The notes under the pieces were generated by a model. It was not told the DNA's origin, searched no databases, and worked only from the letters and a program-made list of their open reading frames with translations. From DAIOFH01 sp036745875 (GTDB lineage Bacteria; Planctomycetota; SZUA-567), in assembly GCA_036745875.1 (NCBI GenBank), contig DAIOFH010000066.1:1-20701 (forward strand): a stretch of 20,701 bases of DNA, in the 5' to 3' direction. A program made the translations under genes and the position numbers. Positions 1 through 6,846 of this stretch are shown here, piece by piece; position 1 is the first letter of the stretch, and each line of letters opens with the position of its first letter.

Positions 1-1
1 G

Positions 2-59
2 GTTGGACCTTTAAAGGAAATCGAGCGGCGTTTGGCTCGATTTCCTTTAAAGGTCCAAC
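2..59. repeat. Perfect 25-bp inverted repeat with 8-nt loop
   Basis: Positions 2-26 are exactly reverse-complementary to 35-59, with an 8-nt spacer at 27-34. Each arm also contains the 10-bp palindrome CCTTTAAAGG (8-17 and 44-53). As RNA it would form a very stable hairpin. No T-run follows on the plus strand within the next 20 bases, so it is not a typical intrinsic terminator in that direction. The minus-strand side lies at the window edge and cannot be judged. It could be the end of a small palindromic intergenic repeat, a processing hairpin, or a terminator for a gene outside the window. Confidence 0.8.
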
Positions 60-233
60 AAATTCGGTATAAGGCCCCGCTCCCGACAATCAGCACTATA
101 TACGGTATGCAATGAAACATTCACCGCCATTTCAGGCGATAGTTCTTGAAGTTCGGAAATTTTCGCGTATAGCAAAAGAAGGGGTTTGCGAGACTGGAGC
201 CTTTTAAGAATTTTTGGATAATTGGAGAGAACC

Positions 234-692
234 ATGAACGACGTCGTCAAAAGGAAGCGCCGTAAACCGCGTGTGCCGAAAAATGAAACGCCAGGGAGGA
301 TGGACTTCTTCTTGAAACGCTTTGCGATGCACGGCTTTTTTTCCATAGCCGCGCAGGAGGCGGGCCTGGCTACCTCCACCGTGTACCGACACGTCAGGTG
401 CAACCCCGACCTTCAGCGGCGCTTTCTTGAAGCCGAGGAGATGGCATGTGTGGTGCTGCGCGACGAAATACTGCGCCGCGCCGTGCGAGGGGTAGTCAAA
501 CCGGTTTTTAATAGAGGGCGCAAATGCGGCGAAGTCCGGGAGTATTCGGACAAGCTGCTCATCCACTTGCTGCAGGCGCGCTGTCCGGAGTTCAGGTCAA
601 ATTGCCAACTCGTCGTCTCGGCCGACGCCGACGTCACCCTGCCCAACATCACCGTCAATCTCATCGATTCCTATAATTCGCCCTCATCGTGA
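234..692 (+). CDS. Terminase small subunit-like helix-turn-helix protein
   Basis: A 152-residue protein with a basic N-terminus (residues 6-16 rich in Lys/Arg). A helix-turn-helix-like stretch follows at about 26-57 (FSIAAQEAGLATSTVYRHV), then an Ala/Glu-rich helix and the segment RRAVRGVVKPVFNRGRKCGE...REYSDKLL...LLQARCPEF at about 81-120. That arrangement (HTH, acidic residues, 'RRA-x-G...YSD-x-LL...L-x-A-x-x-P') is what I know from phage terminase small subunits and related chromosomal proteins. The terminase subunit binds the packaging site and recruits the large subunit. The ATG at 234 is preferred over the in-frame TTG at 222 because GGAGAG (224-229) is correctly spaced for it. No large terminase or other phage gene is next to it, so packaging is not implied. 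It may be a phage remnant or a repurposed DNA-binding protein. It converges on nadE with a 9-bp gap. Confidence 0.65.
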   Translation: MNDVVKRKRRKPRVPKNETPGRMDFFLKRFAMHGFFSIAAQEAGLATSTVYRHVRCNPDLQRRFLEAEEMACVVLRDEILRRAVRGVVKPVFNRGRKCGEVREYSDKLLIHLLQARCPEFRSNCQLVVSADADVTLPNITVNLIDSYNSPSS

Positions 693-701
693 TTACCGAT
701 C

Positions 702-2192
702 TCAATACAGCCACGGCCGGTAGCGGTTCATGACCGGAATCGGCAGTTCCGCTTCGTCGTGCCTGGTGATGTTCGGCCCGAGAGGCGCTTGCTGACGCTT
801 GAAAGCGCTGGCGTAATTGAGGCCGACCGCCCTTTGGATATCCTGTTGGCGGTACTTTTCCTGGATGAGGGTTGCGTAGGGTTGTTTTTGCTCTATATAC
901 TGTTCGAGAATCGCGTCGAGCACCGGGTAGTCCGGGAGGGATTGGCGGTCTTCCTGGTTTTCCCGCAATTCCGCAGAGGGAATGCGGTCGATGATGGATG
1001 TGGGGATAAGTGGCTTTTCCGCGACTGCGTTTGCGTGCCTGGCCAGTTCCCAAACATCTGTTTTCCAGACGTCTTTCAGGGGTGAGAAGCCGCCGCAGAG
1101 ATCGCCGTACATGGTGCCGTAGCCTACCATCAATTCCGTCTTGTTCGAACAGTTCATCGCCAACAGGTTGTTCCGGTTCGCGAGAGCCATCACATACATG
1201 CCGCGAATCCGCGCCTGGAGGTTTTGCCCGGAGATGTCCTCGGGGTCGTCAAGGCCTTCGGCAAACACATTGGTCAATGCTGCCCTCGCCGTGAAATAGG
1301 ACTCGACAATGGAGACTTCCTCTATGTGGACCTGGAGGTTCTCCGCCAAAAGCATGGCGTCAGCCAATGTCTCGTGGCTGGTGAAGGGTCCCGGCATGGT
1401 AATGAACTTCACCCTTTCCGGACCGAGGGCGTCGACTACCAGTGCGGCGACCACTGCTGAATCAATGCCTCCGGACACGGAAACCGCCGCGCCGTTGAGC
1501 CCGCTTTTGACTACATAATCGTGAATGGCAAGGACGATGGCGCGGTATACCTCTGCAATTCCCTCATAGCTGATGCGTGACTGCGAAACGGTGCGGGACA
1601 GGGCAGTCTCCCGTTTCAATTTCGCCTCGTCCCAATAAATGGTATCGCCTTTGGCGGGAGTCGCTTTGTCGACGGGAAGGTCAAGTTCGAAAAGGAAGAT
1701 GTCTTCAGCAAATGTGGTTGCCGCCCGGATGTTACCCTCCGAATCGGCGACAAAGCTGCCGCCGGGATAGACGACGGAATCCTGGCCACCCACCAGGTTG
1801 CATTCGGCAATCCATATCCCCTCGGCTTTCGCTTTCCGACTCGCTTCCGCCCATATGTTTGCCATGCAGCCGCGGTAATACGGGATCGCACGGCAGGCAA
1901 CCTTCAATTTCGACTCTACTGACGGTGCGGCGACCTCCAGAAAGCATTCGTCGAAGAAGGCCCGGTGGTGGAATTCACTTGCCAATGCCTTGAGAATGGC
2001 GTGGCCGTTTTCGATGAAATCCTTGTTGTCCACCATTCCCAGAAGCGGCATCCCGGACAACGCTCCTTGGGGAAAAACCACCACGTCGGCTTTGTTGGCG
2101 GTGGCGTTGGAGAAAGCCTTGCGGATCTTCTGCGCATTCCCGTTCAGGTCGCCGAGTGTGGGGTTGATCTGGGCAAGGGCAATAAGGGTCAT
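702..2192 (-). CDS. nadE: NAD+ synthetase with degenerate glutaminase domain
   Basis: A 496-residue protein that makes NAD+ from nicotinate adenine dinucleotide, ATP and a nitrogen donor. The C-terminal synthetase domain is well preserved. It has the ATP-pyrophosphatase loop SGGIDS (240-245), GQNLQARIRG (322-331), NKTELMVGYGTMYGD (350-364), GGFSPLKDVWKT (367-378) and SAELRENQ near the end. The N-terminal carbon-nitrogen-hydrolase domain is recognisable at its start (ALAQINPTLGDL) and end (NLVGGQDSVVYPGGSF, 132-147). Its catalytic signatures are missing: the usual PE of the first motif reads FPQG (40-43), and I find no Lys motif and no ICED-x-W cysteine motif. From family knowledge the protein is about 45-50 residues shorter than the usual two-domain form of about 540, all in this domain. 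It is therefore probably ammonia-dependent. The start at 2192 is chosen because the family's conserved N-terminus begins there and GGAGAA lies upstream. Confidence 0.93.
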   Translation of the reverse strand: MTLIALAQINPTLGDLNGNAQKIRKAFSNATANKADVVVFPQGALSGMPLLGMVDNKDFIENGHAILKALASEFHHRAFFDECFLEVAAPSVESKLKVACRAIPYYRGCMANIWAEASRKAKAEGIWIAECNLVGGQDSVVYPGGSFVADSEGNIRAATTFAEDIFLFELDLPVDKATPAKGDTIYWDEAKLKRETALSRTVSQSRISYEGIAEVYRAIVLAIHDYVVKSGLNGAAVSVSGGIDSAVVAALVVDALGPERVKFITMPGPFTSHETLADAMLLAENLQVHIEEVSIVESYFTARAALTNVFAEGLDDPEDISGQNLQARIRGMYVMALANRNNLLAMNCSNKTELMVGYGTMYGDLCGGFSPLKDVWKTDVWELARHANAVAEKPLIPTSIIDRIPSAELRENQEDRQSLPDYPVLDAILEQYIEQKQPYATLIQEKYRQQDIQRAVGLNYASAFKRQQAPLGPNITRHDEAELPIPVMNRYRPWLY

Positions 2193-2246
2193 TTCGCGTT
2201 CTCCGGAGAAATTATGATTTTTACTTTTATCGTGAATACTACCAAG

Positions 2247-2324
2247 CATGATTTATTGGGGCAATCAGCTGATTTGTCATGAATCTTTCCACACCTCTTA
2301 TTCTTTATCGTAAATCATGACAAA
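2247..2324. promoter_or_regulatory. Palindrome cluster upstream of nadE
   Basis: AATCAGCTGATT (2263-2274) is a perfect 12-bp palindrome 71 bp upstream of the nadE start. Two nested inverted repeats flank it: TTTGTCATGA (2273-2282) with TCATGACAAA (2315-2324), and CATGATTTA (2247-2255) with TAAATCATG (2311-2319). Such clustering is typical of operators, and NAD genes are often repressor-controlled in bacteria. The half-sites do not match a regulator I can name. Confidence 0.4.
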
Positions 2325-2384
2325 GGAATAGTAGCCGATTTCCTTGAAAAGACAATACTTTTATCAATGATGTATTTTTCATAA

Positions 2385-2417
2385 AAAACGACCCATGCCG
2401 GAAGCATGGGCCGTTTT
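2385..2417 (-). terminator. Rho-independent terminator of the wall-protein gene
   Basis: A 7-bp GC-rich stem (CCCATGC/GCATGGG, loop 2399-2403), one A-C mismatch, then a further 6 paired bases ending in an A/T run. On the minus strand the stem is followed by TTTTTT (2388-2383), 30 bp after the stop of the YTV-like gene. The flanking T-run on the plus strand is shorter, so termination is best supported for the minus strand. Confidence 0.85.
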
Positions 2418-2446
2418 GATTCGAATATAGGAATATAACCGGAAGA

Positions 2447-3226
2447 CTAGCAGCCGGGCGCGGGCGGGCAGACGGGTTCCGGTTCTACCGGGACTTTTAC
2501 CCTGCGGGTGACCTGCTTTTCAATCGTCTTGGTGGTGCAAACTTTGCGCTTCTTCATGACGGTCTTGGTTTCGATAACCGGCTTCAAGACGGTCTTCATG
2601 TACTTTTCCGGAACCTTGATGCACTTGGCAACCTTGACGACCTTGCTGTCTTCAACGCACTTCTTGACCTGGCGGGTCTTCACGACCGGGCAGTCAACGT
2701 AATAGGGAACTTTGACCTGGTATTCTTCCTGTTCGCATACGACCCGCTTGACCTTCTTCGGAACCATGACCCTTTCTTCCCGGGCGACCTTGGTGATCTT
2801 GCCGGTGCAGGGATCACAGACTTCGTCATAGACGATCTTACAGACTTCTTCTTCAATGCAGTCGTAGACCGTGCGCTTGACTTCGCGGGTGCGCGTTTCC
2901 ATGCGGTATTCTTTTTTCTTGACGTTGACGGTGTATTCTTCGCATTCGTAGACGGTGCGCATGACGGGGACGGTCTTTTCTTCGTAGATCGTCTGGGTGA
3001 CCATTCTCTCGCATTCCACCTGGGTCGGGACCATCTTGGTGACCTGGACTTCGCAGGGTTCCTCGACATAGGTCGTCACCGGAACTTCGCACTCGATTGT
3101 TTCGCAAACGGTGATCCATTTGTAGGTGACGCACGGCTTCGGCGGGCAGGGGTTGCAGGGGTCATACGCGGCAGCAACACCGGCAAACAAAACAGCCGCC
3201 ATGGCGGCGAGCAGGATCCTGTTCAT
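2447..3226 (-). CDS. Secreted cysteine-rich YTV-like cell-wall protein
   Basis: A 259-residue exported protein. The N-terminus (Met-Asn-Arg, then the hydrophobic ILLAAMAAVLFAGVAAA) is a classic signal peptide, probably cleaved before YDPCNPC. The mature chain has 19 cysteines spread fairly evenly, and alternating Val/Thr/Lys/Glu stretches such as CEEYTVNV, KRTVYDC, YDEVCDPC, KRVVCEQEEYQVKVPYYVDC and a C-terminal VCPPAPGC. The pattern of short beta-prone repeats bounded by cysteines, with a YTV motif, resembles the YTV-domain wall proteins described in Planctomycetes. I infer a disulfide-cross-linked envelope protein. ATG at 3226 is preferred to the TTG at 3229 because GGAG lies 7 nt upstream of it. 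Codons are strongly biased to C- or G-ending forms, which together with the promoter suggests high expression. It is monocistronic. Confidence 0.75.
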   Translation of the reverse strand: MNRILLAAMAAVLFAGVAAAYDPCNPCPPKPCVTYKWITVCETIECEVPVTTYVEEPCEVQVTKMVPTQVECERMVTQTIYEEKTVPVMRTVYECEEYTVNVKKKEYRMETRTREVKRTVYDCIEEEVCKIVYDEVCDPCTGKITKVAREERVMVPKKVKRVVCEQEEYQVKVPYYVDCPVVKTRQVKKCVEDSKVVKVAKCIKVPEKYMKTVLKPVIETKTVMKKRKVCTTKTIEKQVTRRVKVPVEPEPVCPPAPGC

Positions 3227-3280
3227 CAATTTCTCCTTTTCTCCATTTTTACGATCTATGGCGCTCTCACACGTATTTGC

Positions 3281-3299
3281 TCATAATATCAGATTATGA
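3281..3299. repeat. Inverted repeat in the wall-protein leader
   Basis: TCATAAT and ATTATGA are perfect 7-bp arms around a 5-nt spacer. It lies between the predicted transcription start and the ribosome site of the wall-protein gene, so it could act as an operator or as a weak mRNA hairpin. Confidence 0.5.
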
Positions 3300-3373
3300 A
3301 AATAGTACTTCTTTTTCCCACAAGATGCGAAAAATGAATGTCCGATAATTTTAACTCCTTGGATTCATTGAAT

Positions 3374-3401
3374 ATAATAACATCTTCAGGTACATTGTCA
3401 A
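3374..3401 (-). promoter_or_regulatory. Sigma70-type promoter of the wall-protein gene
   Basis: On the minus strand TTGACA (3401-3396, 6/6 to consensus) is followed after 16 bp by TATTAT (3379-3374, 5/6). This would start transcription near 3367 and give a leader of about 140 nt. The leader contains the inverted repeat TCATAAT-5-ATTATGA (3281-3299), a possible operator or hairpin. Confidence 0.7.
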
Positions 3402-3749
3402 GACGGATTTTAACAAACTTTTGCTTGAGGTTGTAAAATAACGCGAATGATTATTGTTGGCAATGTGTATTCAACACGATAGTGTCCTTTTAATTTATTA
3501 AAATATTGTATATTTGGCATTAAAACTATAAGTAATAACGTAAAAATCCAAGGAAAGACAATACGTTTTCATTTTCTAAATGCTAGTATACACTACAAAT
3601 CAATCACCAGCACGGGAAGTTTTAGTTTTTTTCTCTGTCCATTCTTTTCCTTCAGTTGGAAGGAAAGCGGATTCTAATCACCCGCGTAACAATACGTGTT
3701 TTCCGGCGTTCCGAAACTGGGCGAACGACCTTATCAGTAACAAAAACAC
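3402..3749. other. AT-rich intergenic spacer without a convincing gene
   Basis: This is the core of a gene-free stretch between the divergent wall-protein and aldolase genes. It is clearly AT-richer than its surroundings. It contains a 7-2-7 AT palindrome, TTTTAAT-TT-ATTAAAA (3488-3503), and a small GTGT/ACAC repeat near 3465-3476. A possible reading frame from 3580 lacks a ribosome site and protein-like composition. I see no tRNA or recognisable riboswitch. It is probably a large divergent promoter region. Confidence 0.6.
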
Positions 3750-3777
3750 TTGCCACAAAAGCATTTTATGGTATGTT
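3750..3777 (+). promoter_or_regulatory. Candidate promoter of fba
   Basis: TTGCCA (3750-3755, 5/6) and TATGTT (3772-3777, 4/6) are separated by 16 bp. This would start transcription near 3784 and place the two leader hairpins inside the transcript. The -10 is imperfect, so this is tentative. Confidence 0.4.
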
Positions 3778-3835
3778 ATTGTTTATCGTAATTGGACAAG
3801 TTGTCGATAAATCATAAAGCGTACGTATCGAGAGA

Positions 3836-3901
3836 GGAGCCGGTAAACGGCTCCATTACTATGCTGTTTCATGCCGGATGGTTTGTCGCCAACCCGGCAT
3901 G
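3836..3901 (+). promoter_or_regulatory. Structured 5' leader of fba (two hairpins)
   Basis: Two stems lie in series before the aldolase gene. The first is GGAGCCG/CGGCTCC (3836-3842 with 3848-3854, loop GTAAA). The second is CATGCCGG/CCGGCATG (3870-3877 with 3894-3901), whose 16-nt loop can extend the stem by TGG/CCA. A T-rich tract (GGGTTTTGTTTTG, from 3907) follows, then the ribosome site AGGAGAG. The layout could be an attenuator or a stability element. It does not match a riboswitch family that I recognise. Confidence 0.5.
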
Positions 3902-3932
3902 GACGCGGGTTTTGTTTTGTACAGGAGAGAGA

Positions 3933-4910
3933 ATGGCAGTCAACTACAAGGATCTTGGACTTGTCAACACCGTGGACATGTTCAAAAAAGCCGTCAAGGG
4001 CGGGTATGCCATCCCGGCTTACAACTTCAACAACATGGAACAGCTTCAGGCGATCATCCAGGCCTGTACCGAAACGCAGAGCCCAGTCATTCTGCAAGTC
4101 AGTTCCGGCGCGCGTAAATACGCCAACCAGACCCTGCTTCAGTACATGGCCCAAGGCGCGGTGGAATATGCCAAGGAACTCGGCAAGGGCAAAAACATCC
4201 CGATCACCCTTCACCTCGACCACGGCGACACCTATGAACTGTGCGTCAGCTGCATCGAGTCCGGCTTCTCCTCCGTCATGATCGACGGTTCGCATCACGA
4301 CTACGACACCAATGTCGAACTCACCAAAAAGGTCGTTGAATACGCCCATAAGCACAACGTCACAGTCGAAGGCGAACTCGGCGTCCTCGCCGGCGTCGAA
4401 GACGAAGTCTCCGCCGAACACCACACCTACACCGAACCCGACCAGGTCGAAGATTTTGTCAAGAAAACCGGCTGCGACTCCCTTGCCATCTCCATCGGCA
4501 CCAGCCACGGCGCGTTCAAGTTCAAGCCCGGCCAGGATCCCAAGATCCGCCTCGACATCCTCAAGGAAATCGAAACGCGCATCCCCGGCTTCCCGATCGT
4601 TCTTCACGGATCATCATCCGTTCCGCAGGATCTTGTCGCAAAGATCAACCAGTACGGCGGCAAGCTCGCCGACGCAATCGGCATTGGCGAAGACCAGCTC
4701 CGCGAAGCTGCCAAGTCCGCGGTCTGCAAGATCAACATCGACTCCGACGGCCGTCTCGCCATGACTGCCGCCATCCGCGAAGTTCTTTACACCAAGCCTG
4801 CCGAATTCGACCCCCGCAAGTACCTCGGACCCGCCCGCGACGCCCTCAAGGTCCTGTACATGCACAAGAACGACAAGGTCCTCGGCTCCTCCGGCCATGC
4901 CTTTGATTGA
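3933..4910 (+). CDS. fba: Class II fructose-bisphosphate aldolase
   Basis: A 325-residue zinc-dependent aldolase that interconverts fructose-1,6-bisphosphate with dihydroxyacetone phosphate and glyceraldehyde-3-phosphate in glycolysis and gluconeogenesis. The class II motifs are in order: PAYNFNNMEQ (28-37), HLDHGD (94-99, catalytic Asp96 and zinc ligand His97), SSVMIDGSHHDYD (113-125), EGELG (146-150), GTSHGAFKF (189-197, His192), LHGSSSVP (224-231, His225) and KINIDSDGRLA (266-276). The length is normal for the family. The ATG at 3933 has AGGAGA just upstream. An upstream in-frame ATG at 3792 would add 47 residues unlike the family and would read through the leader hairpins, so it is rejected. 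C-ending codons are strongly preferred, especially in the second half, suggesting high expression. A terminator follows, so it is probably monocistronic. Confidence 0.96.
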   Translation: MAVNYKDLGLVNTVDMFKKAVKGGYAIPAYNFNNMEQLQAIIQACTETQSPVILQVSSGARKYANQTLLQYMAQGAVEYAKELGKGKNIPITLHLDHGDTYELCVSCIESGFSSVMIDGSHHDYDTNVELTKKVVEYAHKHNVTVEGELGVLAGVEDEVSAEHHTYTEPDQVEDFVKKTGCDSLAISIGTSHGAFKFKPGQDPKIRLDILKEIETRIPGFPIVLHGSSSVPQDLVAKINQYGGKLADAIGIGEDQLREAAKSAVCKINIDSDGRLAMTAAIREVLYTKPAEFDPRKYLGPARDALKVLYMHKNDKVLGSSGHAFD

Positions 4911-4944
4911 TCCACGAAGTAAGAAACATATACCTGTCAGATCG

Positions 4945-4977
4945 AACCGGCCCTGGCGAAAGCGACCAGGGCTGGTT
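4945..4977 (+). terminator. Probable terminator of fba
   Basis: A 10-bp GC-rich stem with one G-U pair (4947-4956 with 4966-4975) is extended by AA/TT, and its small loop can itself pair. It begins 35 bp after the fba stop. The following tract (TTTGTGCTTCTTG) is only moderately T-rich. Confidence 0.65.
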
Positions 4978-5051
4978 TGTGCTTCTTGAGCACAACGAAA
5001 TTTTACCGGCCGAGTGTCTATACCCCGCTACACAGTCAAGGAACCACCCCC

Positions 5052-6389
5052 ATGAGCGTATCCATGAAAGAAAATGCCCGTACCTTCCATCCCGCCAGCG
5101 CCAACGATTACATCCCGCAGGAGCAATTGTACTGGCTGCAGCTGGAGCGGCTCAAGGAAACGGTTGTCAGGGCCTATCGCGGACAGGAGTGCGGTTTGTT
5201 CAAGGAGCGCATGGACAAGGCCGGCGTTCTCCCGGGCGACATCAAAACCCTTGACGATATCAAGCGTCTGCCGTTTTCGCTGAAAAGCGACCTTCGTGAC
5301 ACCTATCCCTACGGCATGTTCACCGTACCGCGCCGCGACGTCGTGCGCCTCCACGCCTCGTCCGGGACGACGGGAAAACCGATTGTCGTCGGCTACACCA
5401 AGGACGACATCGACGTCTGGTCCGACGCCATGGCCCGCTGCATGGCTGCCGTCGGTTTGTCCAAGCACGACATTATCCAAGTTTCCTACGGCTACGGGCT
5501 TTTCACCGGCGGATTGGGTGCGCACTACGGTGGGGAACGACTTGGCGCGACCGTTGTTCCCACTTCCGGCGGCAATACGGAACGCCAGATCATGGTAATG
5601 CAGGACTTCGAAGTCACGGCCGTGTGCTGCACGCCGAGTTATTTCATTCATATTGCAGAAAAAGCCCGCGAAATGGGGCTGGACATAAATAAACTAAAAG
5701 TCAGGGCCGGCGTCTTTGGCGCTGAACCTTGGTCCGAATCGATGCGCTACCGCATTCAGGAGGAGACCGGCGTCAAGGCCTACGACATTTACGGTCTGTC
5801 GGAAATCATCGGTCCCGGCGTTGCAATAGAGTGTCTTGAGCAAAACGGACTGCATGTTCTCGAAGACTATTTCTACCCCGAGATCATCGATCCCGACACG
5901 CTGCAGCCGCTTCCGGACGGCGAGGAAGGGGAACTCGTCCTCACCACCCTTTCCAAGCGTGCGATACCAATGATACGCTATCGCACGCGGGACATCACTT
6001 CCATCATGCCGGAACGCTGCTCCTGCGGCAGGACGCTTCGCCGCATCCGCCGCATCGGCAGAAGGTCCGACGACATGATGATCATCCGAGGCGTCAACGT
6101 CTTCCCGTCGCAGATCGAGGCGGCGATCATGAAGGTCAAGGGCCTTACCCCGCACTACCAGATCATCCTCACTCGCGACCACGGACTTGACCAGATGGAA
6201 ATCCAGGTGGAGGTCACGCCGGAACTTTTCGGCGACCGTATCCGAGAAATCGAAAACCTCCAGAAGCACATTGCGCACGTCGTTTTCTCGACAATAAATA
6301 TTAATGCCAAGATCACCCTTACTGAACCCAAATCCATCGCCCGGAGCGAAGGCAAGGCCAAGCGGGTTATCGATAAGCGTGGTATTTAA
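5052..6389 (+). CDS. paaK: Phenylacetate-CoA ligase family protein (first copy)
   Basis: A 445-residue adenylate-forming enzyme that converts an aryl acid such as phenylacetate to its CoA thioester using ATP. Visible motifs are the phosphate-binding loop HASSGTTGKP (101-110), SYGYGLFTGGLGAHYGG (145-161), TSGGNTERQ (171-179), IYGLSEIIGPG (246-256), YRTRDITS (310-317), CSCGRT (323-328), the hinge GRRSDDMMIIRGVNVFPSQ (336-354) and the C-terminal lysine in EGKAKRVID (Lys435). The length is typical for PaaK. ATG 5052 is used because AAGGAA precedes it; ATG 5064 is a weaker alternative. It heads an operon with a tandem-ACT gene (18-nt gap) and a second ligase. The real substrate may be phenylacetate, indoleacetate or a related acid, and sequence alone does not decide this. 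Confidence 0.9.
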   Translation: MSVSMKENARTFHPASANDYIPQEQLYWLQLERLKETVVRAYRGQECGLFKERMDKAGVLPGDIKTLDDIKRLPFSLKSDLRDTYPYGMFTVPRRDVVRLHASSGTTGKPIVVGYTKDDIDVWSDAMARCMAAVGLSKHDIIQVSYGYGLFTGGLGAHYGGERLGATVVPTSGGNTERQIMVMQDFEVTAVCCTPSYFIHIAEKAREMGLDINKLKVRAGVFGAEPWSESMRYRIQEETGVKAYDIYGLSEIIGPGVAIECLEQNGLHVLEDYFYPEIIDPDTLQPLPDGEEGELVLTTLSKRAIPMIRYRTRDITSIMPERCSCGRTLRRIRRIGRRSDDMMIIRGVNVFPSQIEAAIMKVKGLTPHYQIILTRDHGLDQMEIQVEVTPELFGDRIREIENLQKHIAHVVFSTININAKITLTEPKSIARSEGKAKRVIDKRGI

Positions 6390-6407
6390 CAATTACAAGG
6401 AGATTTT

Positions 6408-6845
6408 ATGAAGATCCAGCAAATCGCCATTTTCATGGAAAACAAGCCTGGACACCTGACAAGCGTCTGCCGGACCTTGGCGGAAAACGACATCAGCATT
6501 ACCACGCTATCCCTGGCCGATACCCAGCAGTACGGCATTCTCCGCATTGTTACCGAGAGCTGGGCAAAGGCGAAGGAAGTGCTGGAAAAGGGCGGCTATG
6601 TCGTGAATGTCACTGAAGTACTGGCTGTTGAAGTGGTAGACAAGCCGGGCGGGCTGCTTCAGATCCTCGACATTATTTCGGAAGGCGAGATCAACATCGA
6701 ATATATGTATGCCTTTACTTTCCGCTATGGCGAAAAAGCCATCATGGTGTTCCGCTTCAACGATCCCGACAAGGCTATCGATGTTTTGCAGAAGCAGGGC
6801 ATAACCGTTTTGAACTCGATAGAACTTTTCAATGGAATCAAATAA
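6408..6845 (+). CDS. Tandem ACT-domain protein
   Basis: A 145-residue protein made of two ACT folds, about residues 1-66 (QIAIFMENKPGHLTSVCRTL, then NDISITTLSL) and 70-142 (VLAVEVVDKPGGLLQILDII, then EINIEYMYAF). ACT domains bind amino acids or similar small molecules, so the likely role is a ligand sensor or allosteric partner of the adjacent CoA ligases. AAGGAG lies 7 nt upstream of the ATG. The gene sits between two PaaK paralogues and almost touches the second, so co-expression is very likely. This ACT/PaaK pairing is recurrent in anaerobes as far as I know, but its biochemical role is not settled to my knowledge. Confidence 0.88.
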   Translation: MKIQQIAIFMENKPGHLTSVCRTLAENDISITTLSLADTQQYGILRIVTESWAKAKEVLEKGGYVVNVTEVLAVEVVDKPGGLLQILDIISEGEINIEYMYAFTFRYGEKAIMVFRFNDPDKAIDVLQKQGITVLNSIELFNGIK

Positions 6846-6846
6846 C

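Noticed and set aside
3580..3810. Possible 76-residue gene on the plus strand in the gene-free spacer
   Set aside because: It has no ribosome site, lies in AT-rich DNA, and its composition is not protein-like.
3783..4607. Long open frame antisense to fba
   Set aside because: It is explained by the strong C-ending codon bias of fba on the opposite strand; the Val/Gly/Asp-rich product resembles no protein.
5028..5651. Minus-strand open frame inside the first paaK
   Set aside because: It is a shadow of the ligase coding frame without a ribosome site.
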